A stretch of DNA of 64,000 bases, from NCBI RefSeq assembly GCF_026247885.1, contig NZ_CP110921.1, positions 2,909,001 to 2,973,000 on the forward strand, written 5' to 3'. The position numbers and the translations under genes were made by a program. A model generated the notes under the pieces. The model did not search any database. It saw only the letters and a list, made by a program, of their open reading frames with translations, and was not told where the DNA came from. The DNA is from Methylococcus mesophilus. Its GTDB lineage: Bacteria > Pseudomonadota > Gammaproteobacteria > Methylococcales > Methylococcaceae. Positions 27,508 through 37,124 of the stretch are shown one piece after another. Numbering within the stretch: the first letter of the stretch is position 1; each line of letters begins with the position of its first letter.

Positions 27508-28191
27508 ATGAAGATCATTCCCGTGCTCGATCTCACGCAGGGGCTTGTCGTTCATGCTGTCAAAGGGCGGCGCGAGAGCTATCAGCCGCTCAGCAGCCCT
27601 CTCTGCCGGGATGCCGATCCCTTCGCGGTGGTTGAAGCCTTCCTGAGTCTCCATCCGTTCGACACTTTTTATATCGCCGATCTGGACGCCCTCATGGGCT
27701 TCGGCTGTCAGAACAGGCTCGTTGCGGCGCTGCGTACGGCGTTTCCCGGTATTGTCTTTTGGCTGGATCAAGGGGTGCCCGAGGCAAGGGAGGCGGCGCG
27801 GGACGCCATCGTCCCGGTCATCGGCAGTGAATCGCTTCCGGCGGTGGAGCGGCTGCAGCGAATTACGGCTCACGATTGGATCTTGTCGCTGGACTTTTTC
27901 GACGGGGGGCTGAAAGGGTGTTCCGAAATCCTGGACACGCCGCAAAGCTGGCCGGAGAGGGTGATCGTCATGACTCTGAACCGGGTCGGCAGTTTCGACG
28001 GTCCCGATCTGGGTCTCCTCGACCGCGTCCGTCAACTGGCGCCGGACAGGGCGCTGATAGCGGCGGGAGGAGTGCGCCACGGCGGAGACCTGGAGGCTCT
28101 GGAGGGGCGGGGTGTTCATGCCGTTCTGGTGGCGAGCGCTTTGCATTCCGGCTCGCTCGAATTGAGCCGGCCCAGCGGTGCAGCACCCTGA
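27508..28191 (+). CDS. HisA/HisF-like TIM-barrel protein of the C1 cofactor cluster
   Basis: The 227-aa product is related to HisA: IIPVLDLTQGLVVHAVKGRRESY at the N-terminus (the HisA IDLxxGxxVRL pattern), FYIADLDALMG, and the second phosphate loop AAGGVRHGGDLEAL. Histidine synthesis is an unlikely role, since it stands alone within cofactor genes. A phosphorylated sugar or furan intermediate would fit the two phosphate-binding loops. It is transcribed away from the MfnD-like operon across a 42-bp gap, and converges on fae. Confidence 0.78.
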   Translation: MKIIPVLDLTQGLVVHAVKGRRESYQPLSSPLCRDADPFAVVEAFLSLHPFDTFYIADLDALMGFGCQNRLVAALRTAFPGIVFWLDQGVPEAREAARDAIVPVIGSESLPAVERLQRITAHDWILSLDFFDGGLKGCSEILDTPQSWPERVIVMTLNRVGSFDGPDLGLLDRVRQLAPDRALIAAGGVRHGGDLEALEGRGVHAVLVASALHSGSLELSRPSGAAP

Positions 28192-28196
28192 AAAAA

Positions 28197-28224
28197 GGAA
28201 AAGCGCTAAAAACAGCGCTTTTCC
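28197..28224 (-). terminator. Intrinsic terminator of fae
   Basis: Perfect 11-bp stem (28197-28207 with 28214-28224) around a 6-base loop. On the minus strand the stem is followed by six T residues, the classic form for ending fae transcription 50 nt past its stop. On the plus strand the following bases are C-rich, so it is weaker for the HisA-like gene. Confidence 0.8.
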
Positions 28225-28274
28225 CTTACCGCTGCGAAACTGCCAAAAAATCCGGCAGTCCAGGCAGATCGCAA

Positions 28275-28787
28275 TTAGTTGTGAGCTGCGAACGGATGAG
28301 CTTCGCTGCCCTTGCGAGCGACGACGTCTGCAGCCTTCGGCTCGCCGGCGACGGCGCGCTTGATGGACAGCTTGGTCGCTTCGTAGTTGTAGTCCTGGAT
28401 CTTCGCGTCGTCTTCGGCCAGCCAGTGGATGAACACGCCCACGCAGATGAACAGGTCGTCGGCTTCGTCGGCCGGAATGGTGCCGTCTTCCACGCAATCG
28501 GCAACGGCCATGGCGACACCGCGCTGTGCAGGTCCGAACATCTGGGTGGCCTGCTTGCCGTTCTTGATGGTGACCTTGTTGAACATGACGGTGTTCGGCT
28601 TGCACAGCAGGTTGGGTGCAACCACTGCCAGCAGGGAGGTGAAGCCGTCTTTGTTGTTGGTCAGGGTGTTGGCGAATGCCGCTTCCGCAGCGCTGCCGCG
28701 GGGACCCATGATCAGGTCGATGTGAGCGATCTCGTTGCCGCCGCCGCACAGTGCTTCGCCGACCAACAACTTGTTTACTTTACCCAT
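28275..28787 (-). CDS. fae: Formaldehyde-activating enzyme
   Basis: Fae condenses formaldehyde with H4MPT to methylene-H4MPT, the entry to the H4MPT-linked oxidation route and the main defence against formaldehyde. The 170-aa product carries the family core [25 protein letters not shown] in two parts, with the catalytic-type His22, and [13 protein letters not shown] further on. GAGGAA sits eight bases before the ATG at 28787. The frame is open further upstream, but that extension is not family-like. It probably has its own promoter in the 128-bp gap and ends at a strong terminator, fitting high expression. Confidence 0.95.
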   Translation of the reverse strand: MGKVNKLLVGEALCGGGNEIAHIDLIMGPRGSAAEAAFANTLTNNKDGFTSLLAVVAPNLLCKPNTVMFNKVTIKNGKQATQMFGPAQRGVAMAVADCVEDGTIPADEADDLFICVGVFIHWLAEDDAKIQDYNYEATKLSIKRAVAGEPKAADVVARKGSEAHPFAAHN

Positions 28788-28837
28788 CTGAATTTCCTCT
28801 TGTGAAAAAAACGAAAAAAACTTTTTTAATAAGGACA

Positions 28838-28865
28838 TGGTTATTTCCCCGGGAGAGGTTCTCAA
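28838..28865 (-). promoter_or_regulatory. Possible promoter of fae
   Basis: On the minus strand TTGAGA (28860-28865), a 16-nt spacer and TAACCA (28838-28843) lie about 50 nt upstream of the fae start. The -10 box is poor. An A/T-rich stretch between it and the start might also contribute. Confidence 0.35.
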
Positions 28866-28915
28866 GACCGAAGTTTCTCGCGGAGTGTCCGCATCGGTCC
28901 CACGTGTCCGAAGGT

Positions 28916-29782
28916 TTAACCCCGGCGTGTCCCGGCGAAAATCGCCTCCAGGCGCACGGCGAGCAGACCGGCGACCGTCAGGTCGGCAGTCGTGCCAGGG
29001 TTTATCCCGCACGTCTTGAAATCGGCATCCACGTCCCGTAGAAGCCCCAAAACCGATTCAGGTCGCGCGGTATAGGACAGCGTTTTCTCGATGAGCACCA
29101 TCTTCTCCGATACCCACGGGGAGTAACGGGGCCCGAATTTGCGTTCGATGTGGCTGTCCGGAATACGCGCAAGCACACCGGAAAACGCAGCCACCGCCGC
29201 CCAGCCTTCATTGTCCCATCGGGACAGCGCACTATGATAGCGTGGAATTATGAAATCAAAAACATCCGTATAGTCGCAGGTGTATTGAAAGGCAATGCGG
29301 TCCCGGCCGGCGGCCAGCCGCATCGCGTCGCGCAGCGGGATGCTCGGCGGGATGCGCACATCGTGCTCGGGGGCTTCGCCCAGGCCGCCGGGTTGGGCCA
29401 GGCGGATGGCCCGGTACACCCACGCGGCGTCATCAATCGTGGTGGCGCGTAGGACTCGTTGCAGGCCGTTTCTCAGTGATTCTTCTTTCCGTTTGGTCTG
29501 GCCTGCGGCGATCAGTGGCGCGGCCAGGAGCACGATGCCCAGATTGGTGTTGCACTCCACTGCGTCCCACGTGGCTTCGATTGCCCGGTAAATGCGTTCG
29601 CCCAGGCACGGTTCCGTCCGGCACAGCTCCGGCGCGCTGGCCAGAGCGCTCTGCCGGAAATGTTCCACGGTCATGCCATGGCCTTCGGAGTGCACGCTGA
29701 CGTTGCCGGGTTTGAATGCCTGCAGTTCGGTCTCGCACGCCCAGCGATAGGCGGCTTCGAGTGACGCGGCGGACACGGTCAT
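28916..29782 (-). CDS. CitG/MdcB-like triphosphoribosyl-dephospho-CoA synthase family protein
   Basis: The 288-aa product has the CitG-family motifs [15 protein letters not shown] near residue 20 and [18 protein letters not shown] near residue 85. CitG makes a phosphoribosyl-linked CoA prosthetic group for citrate lyase, but no lyase genes are nearby. Copies of this family recur in bacterial H4MPT clusters, so a ribosyl-phosphate transfer in H4MPT or methylofuran synthesis is a reasonable idea, not proven. The ATG at 29782 overlaps the RimK-like gene stop by 4 bp. Confidence 0.78.
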   Translation of the reverse strand: MTVSAASLEAAYRWACETELQAFKPGNVSVHSEGHGMTVEHFRQSALASAPELCRTEPCLGERIYRAIEATWDAVECNTNLGIVLLAAPLIAAGQTKRKEESLRNGLQRVLRATTIDDAAWVYRAIRLAQPGGLGEAPEHDVRIPPSIPLRDAMRLAAGRDRIAFQYTCDYTDVFDFIIPRYHSALSRWDNEGWAAVAAFSGVLARIPDSHIERKFGPRYSPWVSEKMVLIEKTLSYTARPESVLGLLRDVDADFKTCGINPGTTADLTVAGLLAVRLEAIFAGTRRG

Positions 29783-30705
29783 GTCGCGGCGCAGCGCACG
29801 GACTCGGCGTGTTGGCAGCGGCCGAGAAAGTCGTCGGCGAGCAGATCGGCGATGACCACGTCGCTGACGCTCTGAAGGCCCTTCCACGCTGGCACGCTGT
29901 TGACTTCCAGTACCGTGTAGCGCCCGTGCTGGTCGCGGATGATGTCGACGCCGGCATAGGCCATGTCCAGTGTCCTGGCGGCATCTTCCGCCAGGCGGCA
30001 CAGGAGGATGTCGTCGAGCCGGGCAGGTTCGCAGCGCGCGCCTTGCGCCACGTTGTTCAGCCAGGTCACGCCACAGCGGCGCATCGCCGCCACGGTGCGC
30101 CCGCGGATGACGAAAATGCGCCAGTCGTGGGGGGCGTTCTCGTCGCAGCAGACGTAACGCTGGAGGTAATAGATTCCGTTGGCGGGGGCCAGGTTTGCCA
30201 AGTCTTCCAGGCGGTCGTGGCGTTGCAGGCCGGTGCCTTGTGAGCCGAACAACGGCTTGGAGACGAGGCGATGCCCGGCCGCCAGCTCGCGGCGGGCGAT
30301 CTCCATGGCGGCCTCGGGATCTCCGAGCACCCAGGTCGGCGGTGTCGGAATCCCGGCCCGCAGCAGCAGGAAGCTGGTCATGCCCTTGTCCACGGTGCGT
30401 TCGATGGCCCGGGCATCGTTGTAGACGGGGATGCCGAGCAGGTTTAGCCCGTGCAGGATGTCGAGGTAGAAGGTCACCTGTTCCAGCGAGCCGCCTGGGA
30501 CGCCCCGTACGAACACGCCCGCGGGCAGGTGTTCGCGGAAGCCCGGCAGGCGGACCGGCAGCGCCGGGTCTACCAAGTCCAGCCGGCAGTCGGTCAGCGA
30601 CACGTAGGCGCAGCCGAAACCGCGCTCGGCGAACGCCTGTTTCAGCCGCGCCCCGTGCCAGCCCGGGTCATCCGTGATGATGGCGATGCGCCCCGGTTCA
30701 GCCAC
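29779..30705 (-). CDS. RimK-family ATP-grasp ligase of the C1 cofactor cluster
   Basis: The product, about 308 aa, is a RimK-type ATP-grasp ligase: [20 protein letters not shown] for ATP binding and [16 protein letters not shown] for metal ions, the RimK/LysX/MptN pattern. Archaeal MptN adds glutamate to H4MPT, and other RimK proteins make polyglutamate. The GTG at 30705 is chosen because GGAG lies ten bases upstream and it overlaps the mch end by 8 bp; an ATG at 30747 is possible. Probably adds glutamate to a C1 cofactor; acceptor unknown. Confidence 0.8.
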   Translation of the reverse strand: MAEPGRIAIITDDPGWHGARLKQAFAERGFGCAYVSLTDCRLDLVDPALPVRLPGFREHLPAGVFVRGVPGGSLEQVTFYLDILHGLNLLGIPVYNDARAIERTVDKGMTSFLLLRAGIPTPPTWVLGDPEAAMEIARRELAAGHRLVSKPLFGSQGTGLQRHDRLEDLANLAPANGIYYLQRYVCCDENAPHDWRIFVIRGRTVAAMRRCGVTWLNNVAQGARCEPARLDDILLCRLAEDAARTLDMAYAGVDIIRDQHGRYTVLEVNSVPAWKGLQSVSDVVIADLLADDFLGRCQHAESVRCAAT

Positions 30706-31693
30706 CGAACGAACGCTCCAGGAGTTCCACGTCCACTTCCCCGGCATGGAAGCTGCGGCCGGAGTCCACGGTTGTGACTATCACGCTGGCTGGGCTGAAC
30801 AGCATGGCGTCGACTTTGAAGAAGTCGTATTTGTATTCCTTGAATACTTCGGCGAACGGCTTGCCGTAGTCCCGCGAGACCGAGCTCGGCAGCTCATTGG
30901 CCAGGGTTTCGGCGGCTTCATCGCTGCCCTTGACGAACAGATGTACGCGCCCGCCAAACAAGATGGCGTCGTTGGTGCGGCCCATGGCCTTGATGAAGTT
31001 CGGGTGCGGCGGCGGCACCGGGGCGCAGCCGGTGCCGTCGATGATGTTTTCCAGTGGGAAATGCAAGGCATGCGCCTTGTGCAAGGCGACTTCGAGTACC
31101 CGTGCCACTACCTGCATGCCGCCCGCCAGACTGCTGGTCGGGGTGAGGATGACGGTGAGATGATTGGGATCCAGCTTGCAGGCGCGGGCGATTTTGTCGG
31201 TGACCTCGACCGGCGGGATCTTGTCGACTTCCATCACGATCGCCGTTTCGGTATGGCTGTCACGGTAGTTCAGTTCCTTGTACAGCTCTTCCACGGGCTC
31301 TTCGTTGCCGTCCTTGATTTTGGTGGCCATGGCGCGCGCCGGTCCCGAGCCGAGGGCATAGAAGCCTTCCTTGCCTTCGCCGTGCGAAAGGCTCCACCCG
31401 GCATATTGGCTGCCGAGGCAGGCGATCACCGGATTGGAGGTGTGGACGTTAACCATCAACGGCCATTTGCTGAAGGTGTCGGTGTGGGTGAGCGTGACGC
31501 GCCCGAGCCCGCCCATACAGATTTCGCCGATGAGGCGGCCTGCTTCCAGGCTTCCGGGTACCTTGATGCCTGCGTCGATGATGGTACAGCCGTTGGGCAG
31601 CCGGTCGATCTGGAGGCGCAGCTTGTCGGCATAGGTGATCAGGTATTTGACGATGGGCTGGCTGTGAGCGTTGACGCTGACGCGGTTCTGCAT
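30698..31693 (-). CDS. mch: Methenyltetrahydromethanopterin cyclohydrolase
   Basis: Mch interconverts methenyl-H4MPT and formyl-H4MPT, the step between methylene-H4MPT dehydrogenase and the Fhc complex. The 331-aa product has the N-terminus [15 protein letters not shown] and typical segments such as [34 protein letters not shown] and [14 protein letters not shown]. Length agrees with bacterial Mch. It lies in the mptG-ATP-grasp-mch-RimK-CitG run, 23 nt after the ATP-grasp gene. MtdB, the preceding enzyme, is not in this window. Confidence 0.95.
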   Translation of the reverse strand: MQNRVSVNAHSQPIVKYLITYADKLRLQIDRLPNGCTIIDAGIKVPGSLEAGRLIGEICMGGLGRVTLTHTDTFSKWPLMVNVHTSNPVIACLGSQYAGWSLSHGEGKEGFYALGSGPARAMATKIKDGNEEPVEELYKELNYRDSHTETAIVMEVDKIPPVEVTDKIARACKLDPNHLTVILTPTSSLAGGMQVVARVLEVALHKAHALHFPLENIIDGTGCAPVPPPHPNFIKAMGRTNDAILFGGRVHLFVKGSDEAAETLANELPSSVSRDYGKPFAEVFKEYKYDFFKVDAMLFSPASVIVTTVDSGRSFHAGEVDVELLERSFGG

Positions 31694-31716
31694 GATGGTC
31701 CTCTTGAAAATAGGAA

Positions 31717-32883
31717 TTACGGATGTTTCGCTGATCGGCTGCCGGGCGGGCGGCAGATGGCCGCGAGATCGTACCCGGCGGTCATCGTTCGCATGAGGGA
31801 GGTTTCCCGTGCGACGAGACTTCGAAGCACGCCGCTTACGTCGGCTCCTTCGGCTGTGATCGTGCACAGCGGTGCGCCTTTCTCGATGCTGCACCCGGGG
31901 CCGGGCCGGTCCCGGCACCACGATGGCCATTCTAGTGGCCCTCGAGGCTTCACGTCATCGGGGGCGTAGAGGATTCGGAAGGCACGGACCGGGCTTGCGG
32001 ACACTTCAAATTCGGGCAGCCTCTCGAGGCAGGCGCGGATATGAAGCCTGGCCAGGCCGGAGGGGAACTCGTCGTCGTAAAGCGCCATGGTAGCGCTGGG
32101 GCGCGGATTGAGTTCGAGCACACGGATTTCCCCATCCTTGCCTGCCATGAAATCGAGGCTGTTCAGGCCGCGCAACCGCAGAGCCGGGACGAGCCCGGCC
32201 ACAATCCCGCGTACCGTCTCCCGTTGGGACACGCTCAGCGATGCCCGGTTGATTGCTCCGGCAAACCGGAACGGCAGGTGCGGATCGGTTGCCAATGTCC
32301 AAAGGGTATTGAAACCGACGATTTTCGATTCCGTGCCATCGGCTAGAAACAAGGCCGACATGGGGGGGGTGTCAAGGTGGCGCTGGAAGTAGCGGTCCGG
32401 TCTTGAGGTTTCCGTATCGCTGGCGAAAGCCACGGCGCCTCCACCCTCGCTACCGCCATGCTTGACCAGCCAGCCGCAAACGTCGCGGGGCGGGTCGAAG
32501 CGCGTTTCCGGGAACGGTATACCCAGGCCGGAAAGCAGTGCAAAGAACAGGCGGGGCGTCTTTGCGAGCCGGACGGTTTCTGCGGCATTGCCCGCGAGGA
32601 GGCGTCCCCGGGCGAGGTGTTCGATCACGCCGGGCAGCGAATCCAGGCCGCCGCCGTAAAGCGCGACGTCGGTGGGTTCCATCCGGTCAAGGGCCGATCG
32701 CAGGGCAGAGGCGTCGAAGCCGTTCCTGCCGAGCGGCACGACCCGGCATTCGCTGCAGTGTTCCCGGGTGTCAAGGTCGCCGAATCCGTCGATCGCGAAC
32801 GGCGTCCATCCTCCTCGCTTCAGCGAGCGGCTGAGAGTGGAGGCGGATGCCGCAACCACCAGGGCGGAGCCGGTTTCCCCCAT
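31717..32883 (-). CDS. ATP-grasp protein of the H4MPT gene cluster
   Basis: A 388-aa ATP-grasp protein. The [17 protein letters not shown] loop near residue 160 and the [21 protein letters not shown] metal-binding region near residue 290 are visible, and an N-terminal Rossmann-like part ([19 protein letters not shown]) precedes them. Homologues sit in other methylotroph H4MPT clusters with no settled function to my knowledge. The start at 32883 is 7 nt after the mptG stop. With the MfnD-like and RimK-like proteins it is the third ATP-grasp ligase within 7 kb. Confidence 0.78.
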   Translation of the reverse strand: MGETGSALVVAASASTLSRSLKRGGWTPFAIDGFGDLDTREHCSECRVVPLGRNGFDASALRSALDRMEPTDVALYGGGLDSLPGVIEHLARGRLLAGNAAETVRLAKTPRLFFALLSGLGIPFPETRFDPPRDVCGWLVKHGGSEGGGAVAFASDTETSRPDRYFQRHLDTPPMSALFLADGTESKIVGFNTLWTLATDPHLPFRFAGAINRASLSVSQRETVRGIVAGLVPALRLRGLNSLDFMAGKDGEIRVLELNPRPSATMALYDDEFPSGLARLHIRACLERLPEFEVSASPVRAFRILYAPDDVKPRGPLEWPSWCRDRPGPGCSIEKGAPLCTITAEGADVSGVLRSLVARETSLMRTMTAGYDLAAICRPPGSRSAKHP

Positions 32884-32890
32884 CTGGATG

Positions 32891-33883
32891 CTAGGCTTGG
32901 GCGGGATCCGGCTCGGCGGCCGGTATTGCAAGCGTCACGTCGGCCCCCCGGTTGCGGGGGCGGGCGATCTTGAAATCGAGATACGCCGCGATATCCGGCG
33001 CGCCGTTCGCCGCCGCCAGCCGCTGCGCCTCTCGTTCGGAAGCGACGAGACAAAAGCCCGTCGGTCCCCAAGAGCTCTGCCCGACGCCCACAGCCCCTTG
33101 GGTTGCGAGCCACTCGAGGGCTGCGGCGACGTCGGGGCTGGTGAAGCGCCCGCCTTGTGCGGGCGCGAAATAGTCGCCCACGGATCGTTGGATCTCGGTG
33201 ATGCCGGCACCGAAGGTCTCGAGCCGGTTTTCCGCGAGGGCGGGCAATGTCTGCATCAGAATCAGGTGGCTCAGGCGGGCGGCCTCGTGCTCCGGGAACG
33301 GCGGCAAGGCCCGGAAGGCGTCGATTTCCTGCGAGCCGTGAAGGCCCTGTCCTCGTGAGTCGAACACCAGGATGAAGCGCCAGTCTTCCGGTATCGGCAG
33401 GCGCGCGATCACCGGCGGGCTGACGGTTTGCGGGCCGCGTCCGCCGTCGACGATCAGTCCGCCCTGTTCGAACGATGCCAGTCCGATTCCCGACCGCGCG
33501 CCCCTTTCGATGAGCGGCGCGAGATCTCTGGGAGTGAGCGGCAGCCCATAGGCCCGGATCAGAGCGCTGCCCAAGGCAAGAGCCATTTGCGTGCCGGATC
33601 CCAGGCCTACATGCTCCGGAATTGCGGATTCGATTTCGACTGTGGCTGATCCCGGCAGGCTCAAAGCGGCTTGGAGCTTTTCCAGGATTGCCAGCGCTTT
33701 TTCCGCCGACGGTCCGACAACGCGCGGCTCTCGGCTCGGCCAAAGGTTCAGGCGCGTGGATATGTCCTCGATCGCGACGCCGATGCTGCCGAATCTGCGC
33801 CCGAATGTGCCGGAGATGTCGATGAACCCGAGATGCAGACGGGCGGGGGCGTGGACGCGGACGCGGGGAGACGGTTTCGGCAT
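32891..33883 (-). CDS. mptG: Beta-ribofuranosylaminobenzene 5'-phosphate synthase
   Basis: First committed enzyme of H4MPT synthesis: it joins para-aminobenzoate to phosphoribosyl pyrophosphate with loss of CO2 and pyrophosphate. The 330-aa product has a GHMP-kinase-like fold: VRVHAPARLHLGFIDISG at the N-terminus and the IPEHVGLGSGTQMALALG glycine loop near residue 90. The ATG at 33883 is the family-like start; an upstream ATG would add 26 Pro/Arg-rich residues. It heads the minus-strand operon, divergent from fhcBADC. Confidence 0.9.
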   Translation of the reverse strand: MPKPSPRVRVHAPARLHLGFIDISGTFGRRFGSIGVAIEDISTRLNLWPSREPRVVGPSAEKALAILEKLQAALSLPGSATVEIESAIPEHVGLGSGTQMALALGSALIRAYGLPLTPRDLAPLIERGARSGIGLASFEQGGLIVDGGRGPQTVSPPVIARLPIPEDWRFILVFDSRGQGLHGSQEIDAFRALPPFPEHEAARLSHLILMQTLPALAENRLETFGAGITEIQRSVGDYFAPAQGGRFTSPDVAAALEWLATQGAVGVGQSSWGPTGFCLVASEREAQRLAAANGAPDIAAYLDFKIARPRNRGADVTLAIPAAEPDPAQA

Positions 33884-34032
33884 GGCGTTCGGAGGGTGAT
33901 GCTGGGGCGATATCTGCGCCGGTCGAGGGGCTTGGCGCGTTCGGTCGACACGGCGCGGCAAAAGGTCTTTAGCCTAGAGGAATGGGACCGTTTTGTCGAT
34001 TGTTCGCCCCGTTCGGCATGGCTGGCCGCAAG

Positions 34033-34061
34033 TTGAAAAACGGGTCTGGATTCCCTATTCT
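34033..34061 (+). promoter_or_regulatory. Sigma-70 type promoter of fhcBADC
   Basis: TTGAAA (34033-34038), a 17-nt spacer and TATTCT (34056-34061) lie about 95 nt upstream of fhcB in the mptG/fhcB divergent region. A short inverted repeat, AGCCA...TGGCT, follows just downstream of the -10 box and could be an operator. Confidence 0.55.
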
Positions 34062-34156
34062 TGCCAGCCACGCGGATGGCTGCCTGTCCACGTCCCTGAT
34101 GACGCCGGATTTGGAACCACTTCAGACTCTCAATCAGAGCATATTAAGGAAAGGGC

Positions 34157-35428
34157 ATGACCGACAACACCTCGGCCAAGGTCTGGGACAACGTTCCCAG
34201 TCCGTTCTGCGGTATCGCCTCCGACGACCTGAAAGTTGAGGTTTCCGGTTCGAGCGTGCGGGTGCTGGCAAATGGCGATGCCGTCACGATTCCCGGTTTC
34301 GAACTACCCGTGACCGATTGCGCTCCCCGTATCGCCGGCAAGCCGGTTTCCCTGGCTGAGGCGGTGCAGCGGGCGGCGACGATTCTGAGGGATGCCAGGC
34401 TGCCGGTGTTCAGCGGCTTCGGAACCGATGTCAACGACACTCGCGCCGCGCTCTCGCTTATCGACAAGGCCCGCGGTGTCTTCGATCAGGCCCGCGCCGG
34501 CGGCGGCGTCCGCAACCTGCTGGTGCTGGCCGATTCGGGTTGGATCGCGACGACGCTGGCCGAAGTGAAGAACCGCGTCGAAGTGCTCCTGGTGTTCGGC
34601 AGCGATGTCGAGGCCGCCTTTCCCCGTTTTTTCGAGCGCTTCGTCTGGAACCAGGAAACCCTGTTCGGGCAGGATCCCGCCAAGCGGGAAGTGATCTATC
34701 TCGGCCGGGCTCCAAGTGGCGATGCGGCTGCATCTCCCGACGGGCGTCGTCCACAGGTGATCGAATGCGCTCCCCAGCATTTGCCGGAACTCGCCGCTGC
34801 GCTGTCGGCCCTTGCGCGGGGTGCATCGCTCCAAGCCGAAACGGCGGGCGGCGTGCCGGTCGCTGCGCTGCAGGGCGTCGTGGACCGGCTCAAGCGATCG
34901 AGCTACAGCGTCGTGACATGGGTGGCCGGGCAGCTCGATTTTCCCCACGCCGACCTGACGGTGCAGCAGGTTTGCCAGGCGGTGACGGCGCTCAACAAGG
35001 AGACCCGCGCTGCGGTGTTGCCCTTGGGGGGGCAAGACGGCGACCGGACCGCCAGCCAAGTCTGCGCCTGGCTGACCGGCTATCCTACCCGCGTGAGTTT
35101 CGCCCGCGGCTTTCCCGAATACGACCCGTACCTCAACGATACCGCGCGCTTGCTGAGCGAGGGCGAAGCCGACGCGCTGGTCTGGGTGTCCAGCCTCTCG
35201 GTGGCGCCGCCGCCGGCCGCCGAGCTGCCGACGGTGGTGATCGGCCGTTCCGGCATGCAGTTCGACAAGGAGCCGGAGGTGTACATTCCCGTCGGCGTTC
35301 CGGGTATCGACCATGCGGGCCACATGTACCGCTGCGACAACGTCGTGGCCATGCCGCTCTATCCGCTGCGCGATTGCGGGTTGACGAGTGCTGCCGCCGC
35401 GCTGGCGGCGATCGAGCAGTCGCTCTAG
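34157..35428 (+). CDS. fhcB: Formyltransferase/hydrolase complex subunit B (FhcB)
   Basis: FhcB is the bacterial counterpart of archaeal formylmethanofuran dehydrogenase subunit B, but in the Fhc complex it is structural and carries no tungsto- or molybdopterin. The 423-aa product keeps the N-terminal PFCG remnant of the archaeal CPFCGxLCDD motif but lacks the other cysteines, consistent with loss of the iron-sulfur cluster. AAGGAAAG precedes the ATG. First gene of fhcBADC. Confidence 0.93.
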   Translation: MTDNTSAKVWDNVPSPFCGIASDDLKVEVSGSSVRVLANGDAVTIPGFELPVTDCAPRIAGKPVSLAEAVQRAATILRDARLPVFSGFGTDVNDTRAALSLIDKARGVFDQARAGGGVRNLLVLADSGWIATTLAEVKNRVEVLLVFGSDVEAAFPRFFERFVWNQETLFGQDPAKREVIYLGRAPSGDAAASPDGRRPQVIECAPQHLPELAAALSALARGASLQAETAGGVPVAALQGVVDRLKRSSYSVVTWVAGQLDFPHADLTVQQVCQAVTALNKETRAAVLPLGGQDGDRTASQVCAWLTGYPTRVSFARGFPEYDPYLNDTARLLSEGEADALVWVSSLSVAPPPAAELPTVVIGRSGMQFDKEPEVYIPVGVPGIDHAGHMYRCDNVVAMPLYPLRDCGLTSAAAALAAIEQSL

Positions 35429-35456
35429 CGCCTGCTTCCTTGGGAGATTCGAAATC

Positions 35457-37124
35457 ATGCTGATCAAGCTTACGGGCGGCACCGTTTACGATCCGGCGAA
35501 CGGCATCAACGGACAGGTGCGCAACCTTTTCATCCGCGACGGCAGGATTGTCCATTCGCTGAACGGCGCAACGCCGGATCAAGAGTACGACCTGCGCGGC
35601 AAGGTGGTGATGGCCGGCGCCATCGACATGCATACCCACATCGGCGGCGGCAAGGTGACCATCGCCCGCAACCTGCTGCCGGAAGACCATCGTGCCGACC
35701 CCGAGCCGCGCCGGGGCCTGATGCGGGCAGGCTGCGGCCACGCCGCACCTTCGACCCTGACCACCGGCTACCGTTACGCGGAGATGGGCTACACCGCCGG
35801 TTTCGAGCCCGCCGTGCTGCCCATCAATGCGCGCCAGGCCCACATGGAGATGGCGGACGTTCCGCTGTTGGACGTCGGCGGCTACGTCATGCTGGGCAGC
35901 GACGATTTCTTCCTGCGGCTCTTGTCCTCCGGAACCGACCAGCAGCTGATCAACGACTACGTCGCCTGGACGATCCGTTCCGCCAAGGCGATCGGCATCA
36001 AAGTGGTCAATCCCGGGGGCATCAGCGCGTTCAAGTTCAACCAGCGCATGCTGGATCTGGACGAAAAGCACGTGTACTACGGCGTGACGCCTCGGCAGAT
36101 TCTGAAATCCCTCGCGCGCGCCGTCCATGAACTGGGCGTGCCGCATCCGCTGCACGTCCACGGCTGCAACCTCGGGGTGCCGGGCAATGTCGAGACGACG
36201 CTGAACACCATCAGCGGCATCGAAGGCCTGCCGATGCATCTGACCCACATCCAGTTCCACAGCTACGGCGTCGAGGGGGACCGCAAGTTCTCCTCCGGCG
36301 CGGCGCGCATCGCCGAGGCCATCAACGCCAACAAGAACATCACGATCGACGTCGGGCAGATTCTATTCGGCCAGACCGTCACGGCTTCGGGCGATTCGAT
36401 GCGTCAGCACGCCAACGCGGGCCATGCCCACCCGGACAAATGGGTCTGCATGGACATCGAATGCGACGCCGGCTGCGGCGTGGTGCCGTTCAAATACCGC
36501 GACAAGAACTTCGTCAACGCGCTGCAGTGGTGTATCGGCCTGGAAACCTTCCTGCTGATCGAAGATCCCTGGCGCGTCTTCCTGACCACGGATCACCCCA
36601 ATGGGGCGCCGTTCACCGCCTATCCGCATCTGATCCGGCTGCTGATGGACAAGAGCTTCCGCAACGACATGTTGTCCACGGTCAATCCGGAAGCGGCAGC
36701 GCTGAGCACCCTGGGGACGCTCGACCGCGAATATTCCTTATATGAAATCGCCATCATGACCCGGGCCGGCGCGGCCCGGCTGCTGGGGCTGACCGACCGC
36801 GGCCACCTGGGGGCAGGAGCGGCGGCGGACATCACCGTCTACACCGATCAGGCCGATAAGGAAAAGATGTTCACCCGGCCGGATTACGTCTTCAAGGACG
36901 GCGAACTGGTCGTGCGCAACGGCGAGGTCGTCAAGGTCGTGTGGGGAAATCTGCATACCGTCCAGCCGGAATTCGACAGCGGCATCGAAGCGCGGCTGCG
37001 CGATTACTTCGACCGCTACCACACCATGAAGCTCGATAATTTCGTTATCAACGATTGGGAAATCGAGGGCGATGGCCGCAGCAAGATCCTCGTCCATCCC
37101 TGCCATCAGGGGGCACGGTCATGA
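35457..37124 (+). CDS. fhcA: Formyltransferase/hydrolase complex subunit A (FhcA), formyl hydrolase
   Basis: FhcA is the amidohydrolase-fold subunit that hydrolyses the formyl-furan cofactor to formate. The 555-aa product has the metal-binding AIDMHTHIGGGK near residue 55, conserved histidines in LHVHGCNLG and MHLTHIQFHSYG, and DHPNGAPFTAYP further on. The ATG at 35457 follows fhcB by 28 nt, and its end overlaps fhcD by 4 bp. Confidence 0.95.
   Translation: MLIKLTGGTVYDPANGINGQVRNLFIRDGRIVHSLNGATPDQEYDLRGKVVMAGAIDMHTHIGGGKVTIARNLLPEDHRADPEPRRGLMRAGCGHAAPSTLTTGYRYAEMGYTAGFEPAVLPINARQAHMEMADVPLLDVGGYVMLGSDDFFLRLLSSGTDQQLINDYVAWTIRSAKAIGIKVVNPGGISAFKFNQRMLDLDEKHVYYGVTPRQILKSLARAVHELGVPHPLHVHGCNLGVPGNVETTLNTISGIEGLPMHLTHIQFHSYGVEGDRKFSSGAARIAEAINANKNITIDVGQILFGQTVTASGDSMRQHANAGHAHPDKWVCMDIECDAGCGVVPFKYRDKNFVNALQWCIGLETFLLIEDPWRVFLTTDHPNGAPFTAYPHLIRLLMDKSFRNDMLSTVNPEAAALSTLGTLDREYSLYEIAIMTRAGAARLLGLTDRGHLGAGAAADITVYTDQADKEKMFTRPDYVFKDGELVVRNGEVVKVVWGNLHTVQPEFDSGIEARLRDYFDRYHTMKLDNFVINDWEIEGDGRSKILVHPCHQGARS

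Noticed and set aside
27508-28191. hisA of histidine biosynthesis
   Set aside because: It is divergent from canonical HisA length and motifs, has no his neighbours and sits within the C1 cofactor island.
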